Positions 7,255-15,373 of a stretch of 15,373 bases of DNA are shown piece after piece. The stretch comes from an uncultured Aliterella sp. Its GTDB lineage: Bacteria > Cyanobacteriota > Cyanobacteriia > Cyanobacteriales > Chroococcidiopsidaceae. Both the position numbers and the translations under genes were made by a program. The stretch is from NCBI GenBank assembly GCA_905479905.1, contig CAJQOK010000056.1, positions 1 through 15,373 on the forward strand. Direction: 5' to 3'. The notes beneath the pieces were generated by a model that was given only the letters and a program-made list of their open reading frames with translations, did not search any database and had not been told where the DNA came from. Every line of letters starts with the position of its first letter. Positions within the stretch are counted from its first letter, which is position 1.

Positions 7255-8118
7255 TTAAGACTCTCTACCGCCTCTACCACGTTTCGAGGATTTGCGCCGA
7301 CGACGGATAATTAGAGCGCTACTAGCTTTCTTCTTCTTCCGAGTTTTGTAGCCCAAGGTTGGTTTACCCCAAGGAGTAACAGGGCCCGGTCTACCAATAG
7401 GCGCTCTACCTTCACCACCTCCATGTGGGTGGTCTTCGGGGTTCATGACGCTACCTCTAACTTTGGGACGGCGACCTTTCCAGCGATTGCGCCCAGCTTT
7501 ACCAGCGCTAAGGTTTCGCATTTCAGCGTTGCCTACTTGTCCTAGAGTTGCGTAGCATTCGCGGCGAATTAGCCGCACTTCTCCAGATGGTAGCTTGAGG
7601 GTAACGTAATCGCCTTCTTTAGCTACTACTTGAGCGCTTGCACCTGCTGCACGCACGATTTGACCGCCTTTACCAGCAGTTAATTCGACGTTGTGGACGC
7701 TTGTACCCAAAGGAATATTCGCTAAAGGTAAGGCATTTCCGTCTTCATAAGGCGAATCGGGTCCAGAGATAATCATTGTCCCAACGGCTAAACCTGCGGG
7801 ATGAATAATATATCTTTTTTCCCCATCTCGGTAAAACAGCAGAGCAATTCGAGCGTTGCGATTGGGATCGTACTCAATGGCTGCTACTTTTGCCGGAATA
7901 TTATGTTTATCGCGCTTAAAATCAATGGTGCGATAAAGTTGCTTGTGTCCGCCACCCCGACGACGGCTAGTAATTACACCGCGATTATTGCGACCTTTAG
8001 GACGATGAACGGTGTAAGTTAGGCTTTTTTCTGGTTCGCTTTTAGTAATTTCCGAGAAGTCAGAAACAGTACATTGGCGAGTGCTAGAAGTGTATGGTTT
8101 ATAAGAACGAGTACCCAT
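7255..8118 (-). CDS. rplB: 50S ribosomal protein L2
   Basis: L2 is a core large-subunit protein needed for subunit association and for peptidyl-transferase activity. The 287 residues begin [20 protein letters not shown]. The OB-fold domain contains [20 protein letters not shown] (about 52-71), and the SH3-like domain follows. The C-terminal signature [20 protein letters not shown] at about 229-248 includes the conserved histidine (H230 here) implicated in peptide-bond formation. The extreme C-terminus is very basic ([20 protein letters not shown]). The ATG start has no evident Shine-Dalgarno site; rplW ends 44 bases upstream of it. Confidence 0.98.
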   Translation of the reverse strand: MGTRSYKPYTSSTRQCTVSDFSEITKSEPEKSLTYTVHRPKGRNNRGVITSRRRGGGHKQLYRTIDFKRDKHNIPAKVAAIEYDPNRNARIALLFYRDGEKRYIIHPAGLAVGTMIISGPDSPYEDGNALPLANIPLGTSVHNVELTAGKGGQIVRAAGASAQVVAKEGDYVTLKLPSGEVRLIRRECYATLGQVGNAEMRNLSAGKAGRNRWKGRRPKVRGSVMNPEDHPHGGGEGRAPIGRPGPVTPWGKPTLGYKTRKKKKASSALIIRRRRKSSKRGRGGRES

Positions 8119-8162
8119 AATTAGTAGTTTTGAGTTTTAAGTTTGGAGTTATTAAGCCATGA

Positions 8163-8477
8163 CTACACTTCGGGGAACAGCGCTTGTCTGATTTTTTCTT
8201 CGTCTCCAGGAGCTAAAGTAACGATCGCTTTTTTATATTGCGGTTTGTACCCGGTATGTTTGCCGACTCGCTTTTGTTTGCGGGGGGGCATATAGGTATT
8301 TACTTTAGTAATTTTGACTTGAAACAAGCTTTCAATTGCGGCTTTAATTGCGGGTTTGGTAGCGTTAGGAGTTACAGCAAATGTATATTTGTTTTGCTCC
8401 ATCAGCAGGGTAGCTTTTTCAGTCACAATCGGGCGGCGCACTATGTCCGGTAGATTCCGCTCGTCAAACTGCGTCAC
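8163..8477 (-). CDS. rplW: 50S ribosomal protein L23 (GTG start inside rplD)
   Basis: L23 lies at the exit tunnel and is the docking site for trigger factor and the signal recognition particle. The 104 residues start with GTG at 8477. The previous in-frame stop is a TAG eight codons before it with no start between, so this choice is firm. A perfect AGGAGG lies 6 bases upstream, inside the last codons of rplD, and the two genes overlap by 14 bases. The protein has [20 protein letters not shown] (about 8-27) at the N-terminus and the tunnel loop [20 protein letters not shown], conserved in bacteria. Confidence 0.98.
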   Translation of the reverse strand: MTQFDERNLPDIVRRPIVTEKATLLMEQNKYTFAVTPNATKPAIKAAIESLFQVKITKVNTYMPPRKQKRVGKHTGYKPQYKKAIVTLAPGDEEKIRQALFPEV

Positions 8478-9102
8478 TATAAACCTCCTGAATTTTTGCT
8501 AAAGCGGCAGCAGTTGTAATAATTTTGTCGGCGTTTAGCACGTCGTAAATATTTAACTGGTGAGCCGGATACATCTTTAAACCAGCAACGTTACGGGCTG
8601 ATAAATAAATGTTTTGGTTTGGTTCTGTGACAATTAACAGAATTTTGGCACTGCTATCAACTCCCCACCGGGCGATCGCACTGGTCAATTCTTTAGTTTT
8701 TGGTCTTGAGAATTGATCGGCAAATTCTTCAACTACAACCATGTCATCGGTGCGACTAAAAAATGCCGTTCTCAACGCTAAACGGCGCTCTTTGCGGTTC
8801 ATTTTTGTTTCAAAATCTCTTGGCTTCGGCCCAAAAATTACGCCGCCGCCTCTCCACAAGGGAGAACGAATCGATCCTGCTCTAGCTCGACCTGTACCTT
8901 TTTGTCGCCAGGGTTTACGACCACCGCCGCGAACTTCCGCGCGAGTTTTTGTACAAGCATTACCTTGTCTAGCGTTTGCTAGTTGGCGCACTAATGCGCG
9001 GTGGACAACGTGAGAAGCGGTTTGATCTTTAGCAACTTTTAATTCTAAAGTTGCTTGTCCGACTTCCTCTCCTTGCCAATTTTTTACTACACAATCAACC
9101 AT
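8464..9102 (-). CDS. rplD: 50S ribosomal protein L4
   Basis: L4 shapes the exit-tunnel constriction together with L22. In E. coli it also represses its own operon by binding the S10 leader and recruiting NusA. The 212 residues have a globular domain and the long tunnel loop with [20 protein letters not shown] (about 58-77), followed by [27 protein letters not shown] site lies 7 bases before the ATG. The 3' end carries the ribosome-binding site and start of rplW. Because an unusually long, potentially structured leader precedes rplC here, autoregulation by L4 is a natural hypothesis, although nothing in this sequence proves it. Confidence 0.98.
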   Translation of the reverse strand: MVDCVVKNWQGEEVGQATLELKVAKDQTASHVVHRALVRQLANARQGNACTKTRAEVRGGGRKPWRQKGTGRARAGSIRSPLWRGGGVIFGPKPRDFETKMNRKERRLALRTAFFSRTDDMVVVEEFADQFSRPKTKELTSAIARWGVDSSAKILLIVTEPNQNIYLSARNVAGLKMYPAHQLNIYDVLNADKIITTAAALAKIQEVYSDAV

Positions 9103-9163
9103 ATTGGCTTTCCTCGTAACAGCTAAAGCTTGCGCCTTGAGCCGTCAATTTGACTTTTACTTT

Positions 9164-9805
9164 TTAAGTGGAGCGTTTTAACCTTTTAGCTGGCGAAATA
9201 CTTAGTAATGCGCCAGGTTTGCCAGGAATTGCCCCTTTGATTAATAACAAGTTGCGTTCTGGGTCTACTCTAACTACGATCAGTTTGCCGATAGTGACGC
9301 GCTTACCGCCTAATCGTCCCGCCATCTTTTTGCCGGGATAAACGCGACCAGGGGTTGTACCCGCACCGATAGATCCGGGCGCTCGGTGGTTTTTGGAACC
9401 GTGAGACATGGGCCCTCTGCCAAAGTTATGCCGTTTTTGAAAACCAGCAAAACCCCGACCGATACTTGTACCTGTGACATCGACAACTTGCCCAGCAGCA
9501 AACATTTCTGCTGTAAGTTGCTGACCTAAAGTAAATTCGCTGGAATTATCAGCGCGATACTCACGCAAGTGACGCAAGGGCGGCGCTGAAGATTTGCTTA
9601 AATGCCCCAATTCTGGTTTATTTAACGATTTTGGCTTTACTTCTTTAAATCCAACTTGGATGGCGCTATAACCATCGGTTTGAGTTGTTTTAACTTGGGT
9701 AACAGTGCATGGCCCGGCTTGAACGATAGTTACAGGGATAGCCCGTCCTATTTCGTCAAAGATTTGAGTCATGCCCAGCTTAGTGCCGAGGATACCTACA
9801 GACAC
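9164..9805 (-). CDS. rplC: 50S ribosomal protein L3 (GTG start), first gene of the operon
   Basis: L3 is an early-assembling 23S rRNA-binding protein whose extended arm reaches the peptidyl-transferase centre. The start is GTG at 9805: an in-frame TAG stands three codons upstream and the codons between are not starts, so this is fixed. A GGAGAGA site precedes it. The 213 residues begin [20 protein letters not shown] and carry the L3 signature [20 protein letters not shown] (about 108-127). The arm reads [20 protein letters not shown]; where E. coli has the PrmB-methylated Gln150 (GQNQTPG), this protein has Thr. No rpsJ (S10) precedes it, the cyanobacterial arrangement in which rpsJ goes with the str genes. 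Confidence 0.98.
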   Translation of the reverse strand: MSVGILGTKLGMTQIFDEIGRAIPVTIVQAGPCTVTQVKTTQTDGYSAIQVGFKEVKPKSLNKPELGHLSKSSAPPLRHLREYRADNSSEFTLGQQLTAEMFAAGQVVDVTGTSIGRGFAGFQKRHNFGRGPMSHGSKNHRAPGSIGAGTTPGRVYPGKKMAGRLGGKRVTIGKLIVVRVDPERNLLLIKGAIPGKPGALLSISPAKRLKRST

Positions 9806-9860
9806 GGGTAACTATCTCTCCATTTTTCACGCATGGGTTTGTTTTGATTGGTAGCGCGAG

Positions 9861-10070
9861 TTCAACAATTGTTTTAGTTGCCGCGCAGATCAATCTTGAA
9901 TTTCAGAATTACCCGAAATCCACTTATTTTGATGATTGTTCAGCAATTGCTAACATTAGCAAGAAATCGCTTCTACAACTGCCAGTTGTTTTTGAGGACT
10001 TAAGCGCATCAATTCGCTTAGTATCCCGCACTTATTGTGCTAATAACAAATCAACCTTTGGCTTGTTATT
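9861..10070 (-). ncRNA. Putative structured 5' leader of the rplC operon
   Basis: Reading along the minus strand toward rplC: an 8-bp stem AATAACAA/TTGTTATT (10042-10049 with 10063-10070) enclosing a possible AGCC/GGTT mini-stem; GCAC/GTGC (10028-10031 with 10037-10040); TAAGCG/CGCTTA (10001-10006 with 10015-10020); TTGCTA/TAGCAA with a 4-base loop (9947-9952 with 9957-9962); and an interrupted stem TTCAA..ATTG/CAAT..TTGAA (9861-9900) whose arm also contains the palindrome AACAATTGTT (9864-9873). The first three lie almost back to back. Such a cluster resembles a ribosomal-protein-binding leader, but no known family is recognised. The RNA would be part of the mRNA, not a separate gene. Confidence 0.4.
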
Positions 10071-10207
10071 CCTGGCTTTTGGGCTGCTAGAGTGTAATTA
10101 GACTGTTGTTGTACCTAGTTTGATGTAGTGCGAATAAAAGGAGCTTTTTTCGGACTAACTAAGGCATACTTTACAGTTGAATTAAGCAATTTTGACCACA
10201 ATCTAAT

Positions 10208-10236
10208 AGTTTAGATGAGTCTAAGCAAATTGGCAA
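10208..10236 (-). promoter_or_regulatory. Candidate sigma70-type promoter for the rplC operon
   Basis: On the minus strand, TTGCCA (10231-10236, five of six matches to TTGACA) is separated by 17 bases from TAAACT (10208-10213, four of six to TATAAT). Transcription would start near 10200, giving a leader of about 395 bases before the rplC GTG. It is the best-spaced pair I found by eye in the region; other starts nearer rplC are possible. Confidence 0.4.
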
Positions 10237-10259
10237 CAAAGATTTGTAAATTAGTAAGG

Positions 10260-10287
10260 CTGACAGTTTCTATAAATAGAATAAATC
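10260..10287 (+). promoter_or_regulatory. Weak promoter-like stretch for ndhN
   Basis: CTGACA (10260-10265) resembles a -35 box and the following AT-rich run contains TATAAA (10271-10276), TAGAAT (10277-10282) and TAAATC (10282-10287). Spacing is not ideal for the best -10 matches; the 16-base spacing goes with the poorest one. An ndhN promoter is needed somewhere here because the upstream gene is divergent. Confidence 0.25.
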
Positions 10288-10357
10288 TTTAACCAGTAAC
10301 TTAAAGTTCCATAGGTAGGGATAATGAAAACATTAAGTTAAGTTGACAACAAAAGTA

Positions 10358-10825
10358 ATGGCACTAATTACCACTGGCAAGCAACTGATTCGAGACTTGG
10401 AAAAATCGGGAGCTTTGGGTTTGTACGTGCCGCCAGAGGGCGGTTATGAAGGACGCTACCAACGGAGAATTCGGGCGGCGGGTTATACAACATTGTTATT
10501 GACGGCTCGTGGTTTGGGAGACTTAGCGGCTTATCTGACGGGAGTACATGGAGTACGCCCCGCTCACTTGGGTAAAAAAGACATTAGAGTTTATTACTTG
10601 CCACCAATAGTCAATTACCATTTAGAAAATTTGCCGCCTAACTCTAAGGGGCTAGTATTGTGGATGATCGAAGGGCATTTGCTTTCGAATCAAGAGGTAG
10701 AGTATTTAGCCAGTTTGCCGCAATTAGAGCCAAGGGTGAAAATAGCGATTGAAAGAGGTGGCGATCGCTTCTTTCGCTGGATGCCGTTAAAAGACACCTT
10801 AGAAGCAAGTTATCAAGCGGTGTAA
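10358..10825 (+). CDS. ndhN: NAD(P)H-quinone oxidoreductase subunit N
   Basis: NdhN is one of the oxygenic-phototroph-specific hydrophilic subunits of the thylakoid NDH-1 complex, used in cyclic electron flow, respiration and CO2 uptake. The 155 residues begin MALITTGKQLIRDLEKSGAL and carry the NdhN hallmarks GGYEGRYQRRIRAAGYTTLL (about 29-48), RGLGDLAAYLTGVHGVRPAH and SKGLVLWMIEGHLLSNQEVE, ending GGDRFFRWMPL. I chose the ATG at 10358 because MALITTGK is the family N-terminus; a TTG at 10343 is an in-frame alternative. No Shine-Dalgarno site precedes it. It is divergent from rplC, an arrangement known from other cyanobacteria, and converges on the hydrolase gene with a 7-base gap and no obvious terminator. 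Confidence 0.96.
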   Translation: MALITTGKQLIRDLEKSGALGLYVPPEGGYEGRYQRRIRAAGYTTLLLTARGLGDLAAYLTGVHGVRPAHLGKKDIRVYYLPPIVNYHLENLPPNSKGLVLWMIEGHLLSNQEVEYLASLPQLEPRVKIAIERGGDRFFRWMPLKDTLEASYQAV

Positions 10826-10832
10826 GCGTGAG

Positions 10833-12455
10833 TTATTTGGGTAACTTAGTATCGACAAGCGAGTTCAAATCTGGGGGTAAAGTTTGGACAAGTCGAACTG
10901 GGGAAACCTTTTGGGCGATCGCACTTGTATAACTAGAACTTAAGTAAGGCAAGTATTGAGCATCGCCAGTGACATAAGAGGAAATAAAAGCAACGCTCAA
11001 AGCTCTCATATAGCGTCTAACTAAATTAGGATAAGCGCCGTAAATAGGAAAAGGTAATGCTAAAGGGGAGGTATTAGGATCGGGTTCTGACAAGGTGGAA
11101 AAGTGGGTTCCACCTTCTAACAAAACTAAATATTTTTTGTCGGTAGTTAGCCAGCTAAAAGGAATAATTTGCTCGGATAAAGCGGGTGCAACAGTATCAT
11201 CGCTGCTACTAACAATCATTAGGGGAATTTTGATTTGGCTGAGGCTATCTTCACCAAAAATGCTACTGCTTAAAGGATTAATAGCGATCGCAGCCTTGAT
11301 TCTGGGATCGCGTAAATTGTATTGAGTTACAGGCAATTCTAGAGCGCGACATTGCAGTAATAGCGAGATATTCCAAGCATTAACGCGATCTTCACAGTCT
11401 TTTTGTAGTTGAGGAAAGTTAATCGGAGCGCCAGCTAAAGCTAAGGCTGTATAACCACCAAAAGATTGCCCAATAACTCCTACTTGGTCTAAGTTGAGTT
11501 CGTAGGCGGGATCTTCTGCGTCTAAAACTTGAAGACGATCTAATAAATAACTAACATCGTAGGGACGATTAATAAACTCGCTAGGTTCGTCGGCGGTATT
11601 AGCACGTCCTGCAAACAGACTTCGCAATTTTTCGGTATTACTACCAGGATGTTCGGGAACAGCGACGGCAAAGCCATAGGAGGCTAAGTGGATGGCTAAA
11701 TAAGCTAGGGTAGTGCGATCAGAAGCCAAACCGTGAGAGATGACAATTACTGGTGCTGGGCGCGAAGTGACAGGAATGTATAAATCGGCAAGATAAACGC
11801 GATCGCGCCTTTGATCGTTTAGGGTTAGGGTTTGTTTATTCCACTTAAACCGCCCGTTAGTGCGAAGATCGGGTAATTGAGAAAAATTTACTCCACTACT
11901 TGCTTCAGTTTCAGCTTGTCTGGCAATAGATGCGATCGCTTGATTGGTACGATTGATGATAATTTCTACTTCATCAGCAAATTGCAAGCTGCGTCTTAAA
12001 TCCACTCGAATACTGCTGCTAGGAAAGTGACGCAAAACATTTAATAATGTCAATCCCTCATCATCGGCGGCGGCTAACACTAGCGCGGAACGCAAAGCAT
12101 AAACGCCAGTTTGTCGAGACTCTGTTTGAATAATTTGCCCAATTCTTTGCAGTAAATCTTCTCCTTGAGGAGTGTATAAAAATTGCGAAATGGCAACAGG
12201 TTCTAAATTTACCTGTGTGACTAAAACTCGCCGCAACTGTTGCATTACTTGGGGTTGGGCGTACCTGGCATAGGCGGCTAAATCGTCATTAATTATGCCT
12301 TTTTTGGCGTAAAGTTCTAAAGCATCAATGGAAATCGAGCGCTCTAACACTGCGTAAGACGCATAGATTTTTTGAGCGGCAAAAGTTGGACAGGGTAAGG
12401 CGACGGGTAGAAGGCAGGAAATAGCGATCGTAATAGTTTGTAATGCTTTGAGCAT
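10833..12455 (-). CDS. Secreted alpha/beta hydrolase with N-terminal DUF1400-like domain
   Basis: The substrate is unknown. The 540 residues begin with a signal peptide (hydrophobic core about 7-21, probable signal peptidase I site after TFA-A near 26-27), so the enzyme probably acts in the periplasm. Residues ~28-150 resemble DUF1400, a helical domain found before alpha/beta hydrolases mostly in cyanobacteria; this region is matched from memory. The catalytic domain follows: oxyanion loop VISHGLAS (238-245), nucleophile elbow GQSFGG with Ser331, an acid in SSSDDTVAP (Asp419 or Asp420), and His451 in GGTHFS. The layout recalls dienelactone hydrolases and PAF-acetylhydrolases. Cys354 and Cys369 could form a disulfide. 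It starts 2 bases after the EamA gene stops, so the two are probably co-transcribed. Confidence 0.85.
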   Translation of the reverse strand: MLKALQTITIAISCLLPVALPCPTFAAQKIYASYAVLERSISIDALELYAKKGIINDDLAAYARYAQPQVMQQLRRVLVTQVNLEPVAISQFLYTPQGEDLLQRIGQIIQTESRQTGVYALRSALVLAAADDEGLTLLNVLRHFPSSSIRVDLRRSLQFADEVEIIINRTNQAIASIARQAETEASSGVNFSQLPDLRTNGRFKWNKQTLTLNDQRRDRVYLADLYIPVTSRPAPVIVISHGLASDRTTLAYLAIHLASYGFAVAVPEHPGSNTEKLRSLFAGRANTADEPSEFINRPYDVSYLLDRLQVLDAEDPAYELNLDQVGVIGQSFGGYTALALAGAPINFPQLQKDCEDRVNAWNISLLLQCRALELPVTQYNLRDPRIKAAIAINPLSSSIFGEDSLSQIKIPLMIVSSSDDTVAPALSEQIIPFSWLTTDKKYLVLLEGGTHFSTLSEPDPNTSPLALPFPIYGAYPNLVRRYMRALSVAFISSYVTGDAQYLPYLSSSYTSAIAQKVSPVRLVQTLPPDLNSLVDTKLPK

Positions 12456-12457
12456 AA

Positions 12458-13399
12458 TTAGCTACTTCTTGGTGGGTGGGGTGATTTGCCTAGAGCGATC
12501 GCCATTGAGCCACAAACAACCATTATCGCCCCAATTATTGCTAAAAATGTGAGATTGTCTGGTTTAATTACTTGCGGTGCGATTTCTGAAACTACATCGA
12601 CGGATATTAAAGTTACAATTGGCGCTAAAGCTAAAACAGCACTTACTTTTGATGCTTGCCAATGTTCTAAAGCTTCGGCAAATGCGCCGTAGGCTATCAG
12701 CGTATTTAGACCACAAAACACCAACGCAGCTAGGTGGAAAAGACTTAGAGAAAAAATGAGTTGCGGTTTGGCAAAGGGGGTAAATAACACGCTACAGCCG
12801 CCATAAATAAATAGCATGATGCTGAAGGAAGATAGTTTTTGTAGCAACTGCTTTTGAGCTAAAGCATAGATTGCCCAACTGGCGGCGGCGATGACTAATA
12901 AACCGCTACCAATAAGATATTGTCTAGGCGCGGTTAAAAGATTATTTAACTGTTCGTGGAAAAAGACGCTAAAGCCGAGAGTTAGTACAGCAAAACCGAT
13001 CCATTGCTGTACAGTATATTTTTCCTTGAAAAAGGCGATCGCACCAAGTCCAAATATTACCGGGGCAATTTGAATTAAAACTTCGGCATTGTTGGCGGAA
13101 GTTTGGGCTAATCCTTGGACAAAGAACAAGTAGTTGATGGCGAGAAAGATAATGGCGATCGCTAGTAATTTGAAAGTAGGCGATCGCAAGGTAGAAATTT
13201 TTGGTAGTTGGTTGCGTACCCCTAAGTAAATCGCTAATAGCGCAAAGGATAGTAAAAATCGAAACCAAGTCAAAGTGTATACATCTACGGCTTGGAGGGC
13301 GATAGAGAGGGCGATAGGCAGTATTCCCCAGAGGAGAACTGTTAGTAAAGATAAGGATAATCCTAAGCGCCAGTTACCAGAATTTTGATGAAGTTGCAT
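12458..13399 (-). CDS. EamA/DMT-family transporter, ten membrane helices
   Basis: This is an inner-membrane permease of the drug/metabolite transporter superfamily; its substrate cannot be told from sequence. Ten hydrophobic segments form two EamA repeats: the first five run from LSLLTVLLWGILPIALSIAL to WIGFAVLTLGFSVFF, the second five from YLIGSGLLVIAAASWAIYAL to FLAIIGAIMVVCGSMAIAL. The internal duplication shows as similar helices ending in NAEVLIQIAPVIF (repeat 1) and ASKVSAVLALAPIV (repeat 2). I chose the ATG at 13399 (313 residues, MQLHQNSGNWRLG); a GTG at 13417 in the same frame would add six residues, and neither has a Shine-Dalgarno site. The gene lies 23 bases after ligA and 2 bases before the hydrolase, suggesting one transcript. 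Export of an amino acid or metabolite is the family's common role. Confidence 0.88.
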   Translation of the reverse strand: MQLHQNSGNWRLGLSLSLLTVLLWGILPIALSIALQAVDVYTLTWFRFLLSFALLAIYLGVRNQLPKISTLRSPTFKLLAIAIIFLAINYLFFVQGLAQTSANNAEVLIQIAPVIFGLGAIAFFKEKYTVQQWIGFAVLTLGFSVFFHEQLNNLLTAPRQYLIGSGLLVIAAASWAIYALAQKQLLQKLSSFSIMLFIYGGCSVLFTPFAKPQLIFSLSLFHLAALVFCGLNTLIAYGAFAEALEHWQASKVSAVLALAPIVTLISVDVVSEIAPQVIKPDNLTFLAIIGAIMVVCGSMAIALGKSPHPPRSS

Positions 13400-13422
13400 A
13401 AACGAACTTGGGCGCACGAAGA

Positions 13423-15373
<1,951 letters not shown>

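Larger units (their letters stand above)
9806..10357. other. Divergent intergenic region between rplC and ndhN
   Basis: This stretch of about 550 bases has no credible gene. It must hold the start signals of both the large minus-strand ribosomal operon and the plus-strand ndhN. I see a candidate operon promoter near 10208-10236, then a series of inverted repeats between 9861 and 10070 that would lie in the rplC 5' leader, and an AT-rich promoter-like stretch at 10260-10287 pointing to ndhN. Short upstream reading frames (see findings) are weak. Confidence 0.8.

Noticed and set aside
10091..10096. TACACT on the minus strand as a -10 box for rplC
   Set aside because: No acceptable -35 element was found at 16-18 bases spacing, and no extended -10 TGn precedes it. 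The pair at 10208-10236 is better, though this one is not excluded.
9844..10101. 85-codon plus-strand reading frame in the rplC-ndhN gap, starting with TTG
   Set aside because: It has no Shine-Dalgarno site, a rare start codon and no recognisable motif, and lies over the inverted repeats of the putative rplC leader. I treat it as chance.
10343..10357. TTG start giving ndhN five extra residues
   Set aside because: The NdhN family begins at MALxTTGK, and neither start has a Shine-Dalgarno site, so the ATG at 10358 is preferred.
10831..10846. Inverted repeat AGTTA/TAACT at the ndhN-hydrolase convergence as a shared terminator
   Set aside because: The stem has only 5 bp, is AT-rich, has no U-run in either direction and overlaps the hydrolase stop codon.
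12969..13268. 99-codon minus-strand frame within the EamA gene
   Set aside because: It lies in a different frame from a convincing ten-helix transporter and shows no domain; it is a shadow frame.

Overview
The window is a piece of a cyanobacterial chromosome. Three things point there: an ndhN gene (an NDH-1 subunit found only in oxygenic phototrophs), many copies of the HIP1 palindrome GCGATCGC, and the gene order itself (an S10/spc cluster without rpsJ, rpsN or rpmD, with ndhN divergent from rplC). Protein style (S3 with a hydrophilic tail, L14 and L24 of cyanobacterial type, a DUF1400-type hydrolase) suggests a larger-genome lineage such as the Chroococcidiopsis/Gloeocapsopsis or Nostocales groups. 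That last step is inference only.

Layout. Positions 1-9805 hold one long minus-strand ribosomal protein operon, read from right to left: rplC, rplD, rplW, rplB, rpsS, rplV, rpsC, rplP, rpmC, rpsQ, rplN, rplX, rplE, rpsH, rplF, rplR, rpsE, rplO, secY. SecY runs off the left edge and lacks its C-terminal part. Many junctions are overlaps or gaps under 10 bases, and several Shine-Dalgarno sites lie inside the preceding gene. Four ribosomal genes (rplC, rplW, rplN, rpsC) start with GTG. A few wider gaps (rplO/secY, rplX/rplE, rpsC/rplP, rpsS/rplB) hold inverted repeats.

Positions 9806-10357 are a divergent intergenic region of about 550 bases. It contains a candidate promoter for the operon and, downstream of it, a string of inverted repeats that could form a long structured 5' leader ahead of rplC. 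A weak promoter-like stretch faces ndhN.

Positions 10358-10825 are ndhN on the plus strand. It converges, with a 7-base gap, on a minus-strand group read from right to left: ligA (NAD-dependent DNA ligase, its first ~25 codons beyond the right edge), a ten-helix EamA/DMT transporter, and a secreted alpha/beta hydrolase with an N-terminal DUF1400-like region. The last three are closely packed and probably co-transcribed, but they share no evident pathway.

The window is mostly core genome. I found no mobile element, CRISPR array, defence system or RNA gene. The most interesting items are the putative structured leader of the S10-type operon, the intercistronic hairpins, the uneven distribution of HIP1 sites, and the poorly characterised secreted hydrolase. 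I do not see evidence for a wholly new system.
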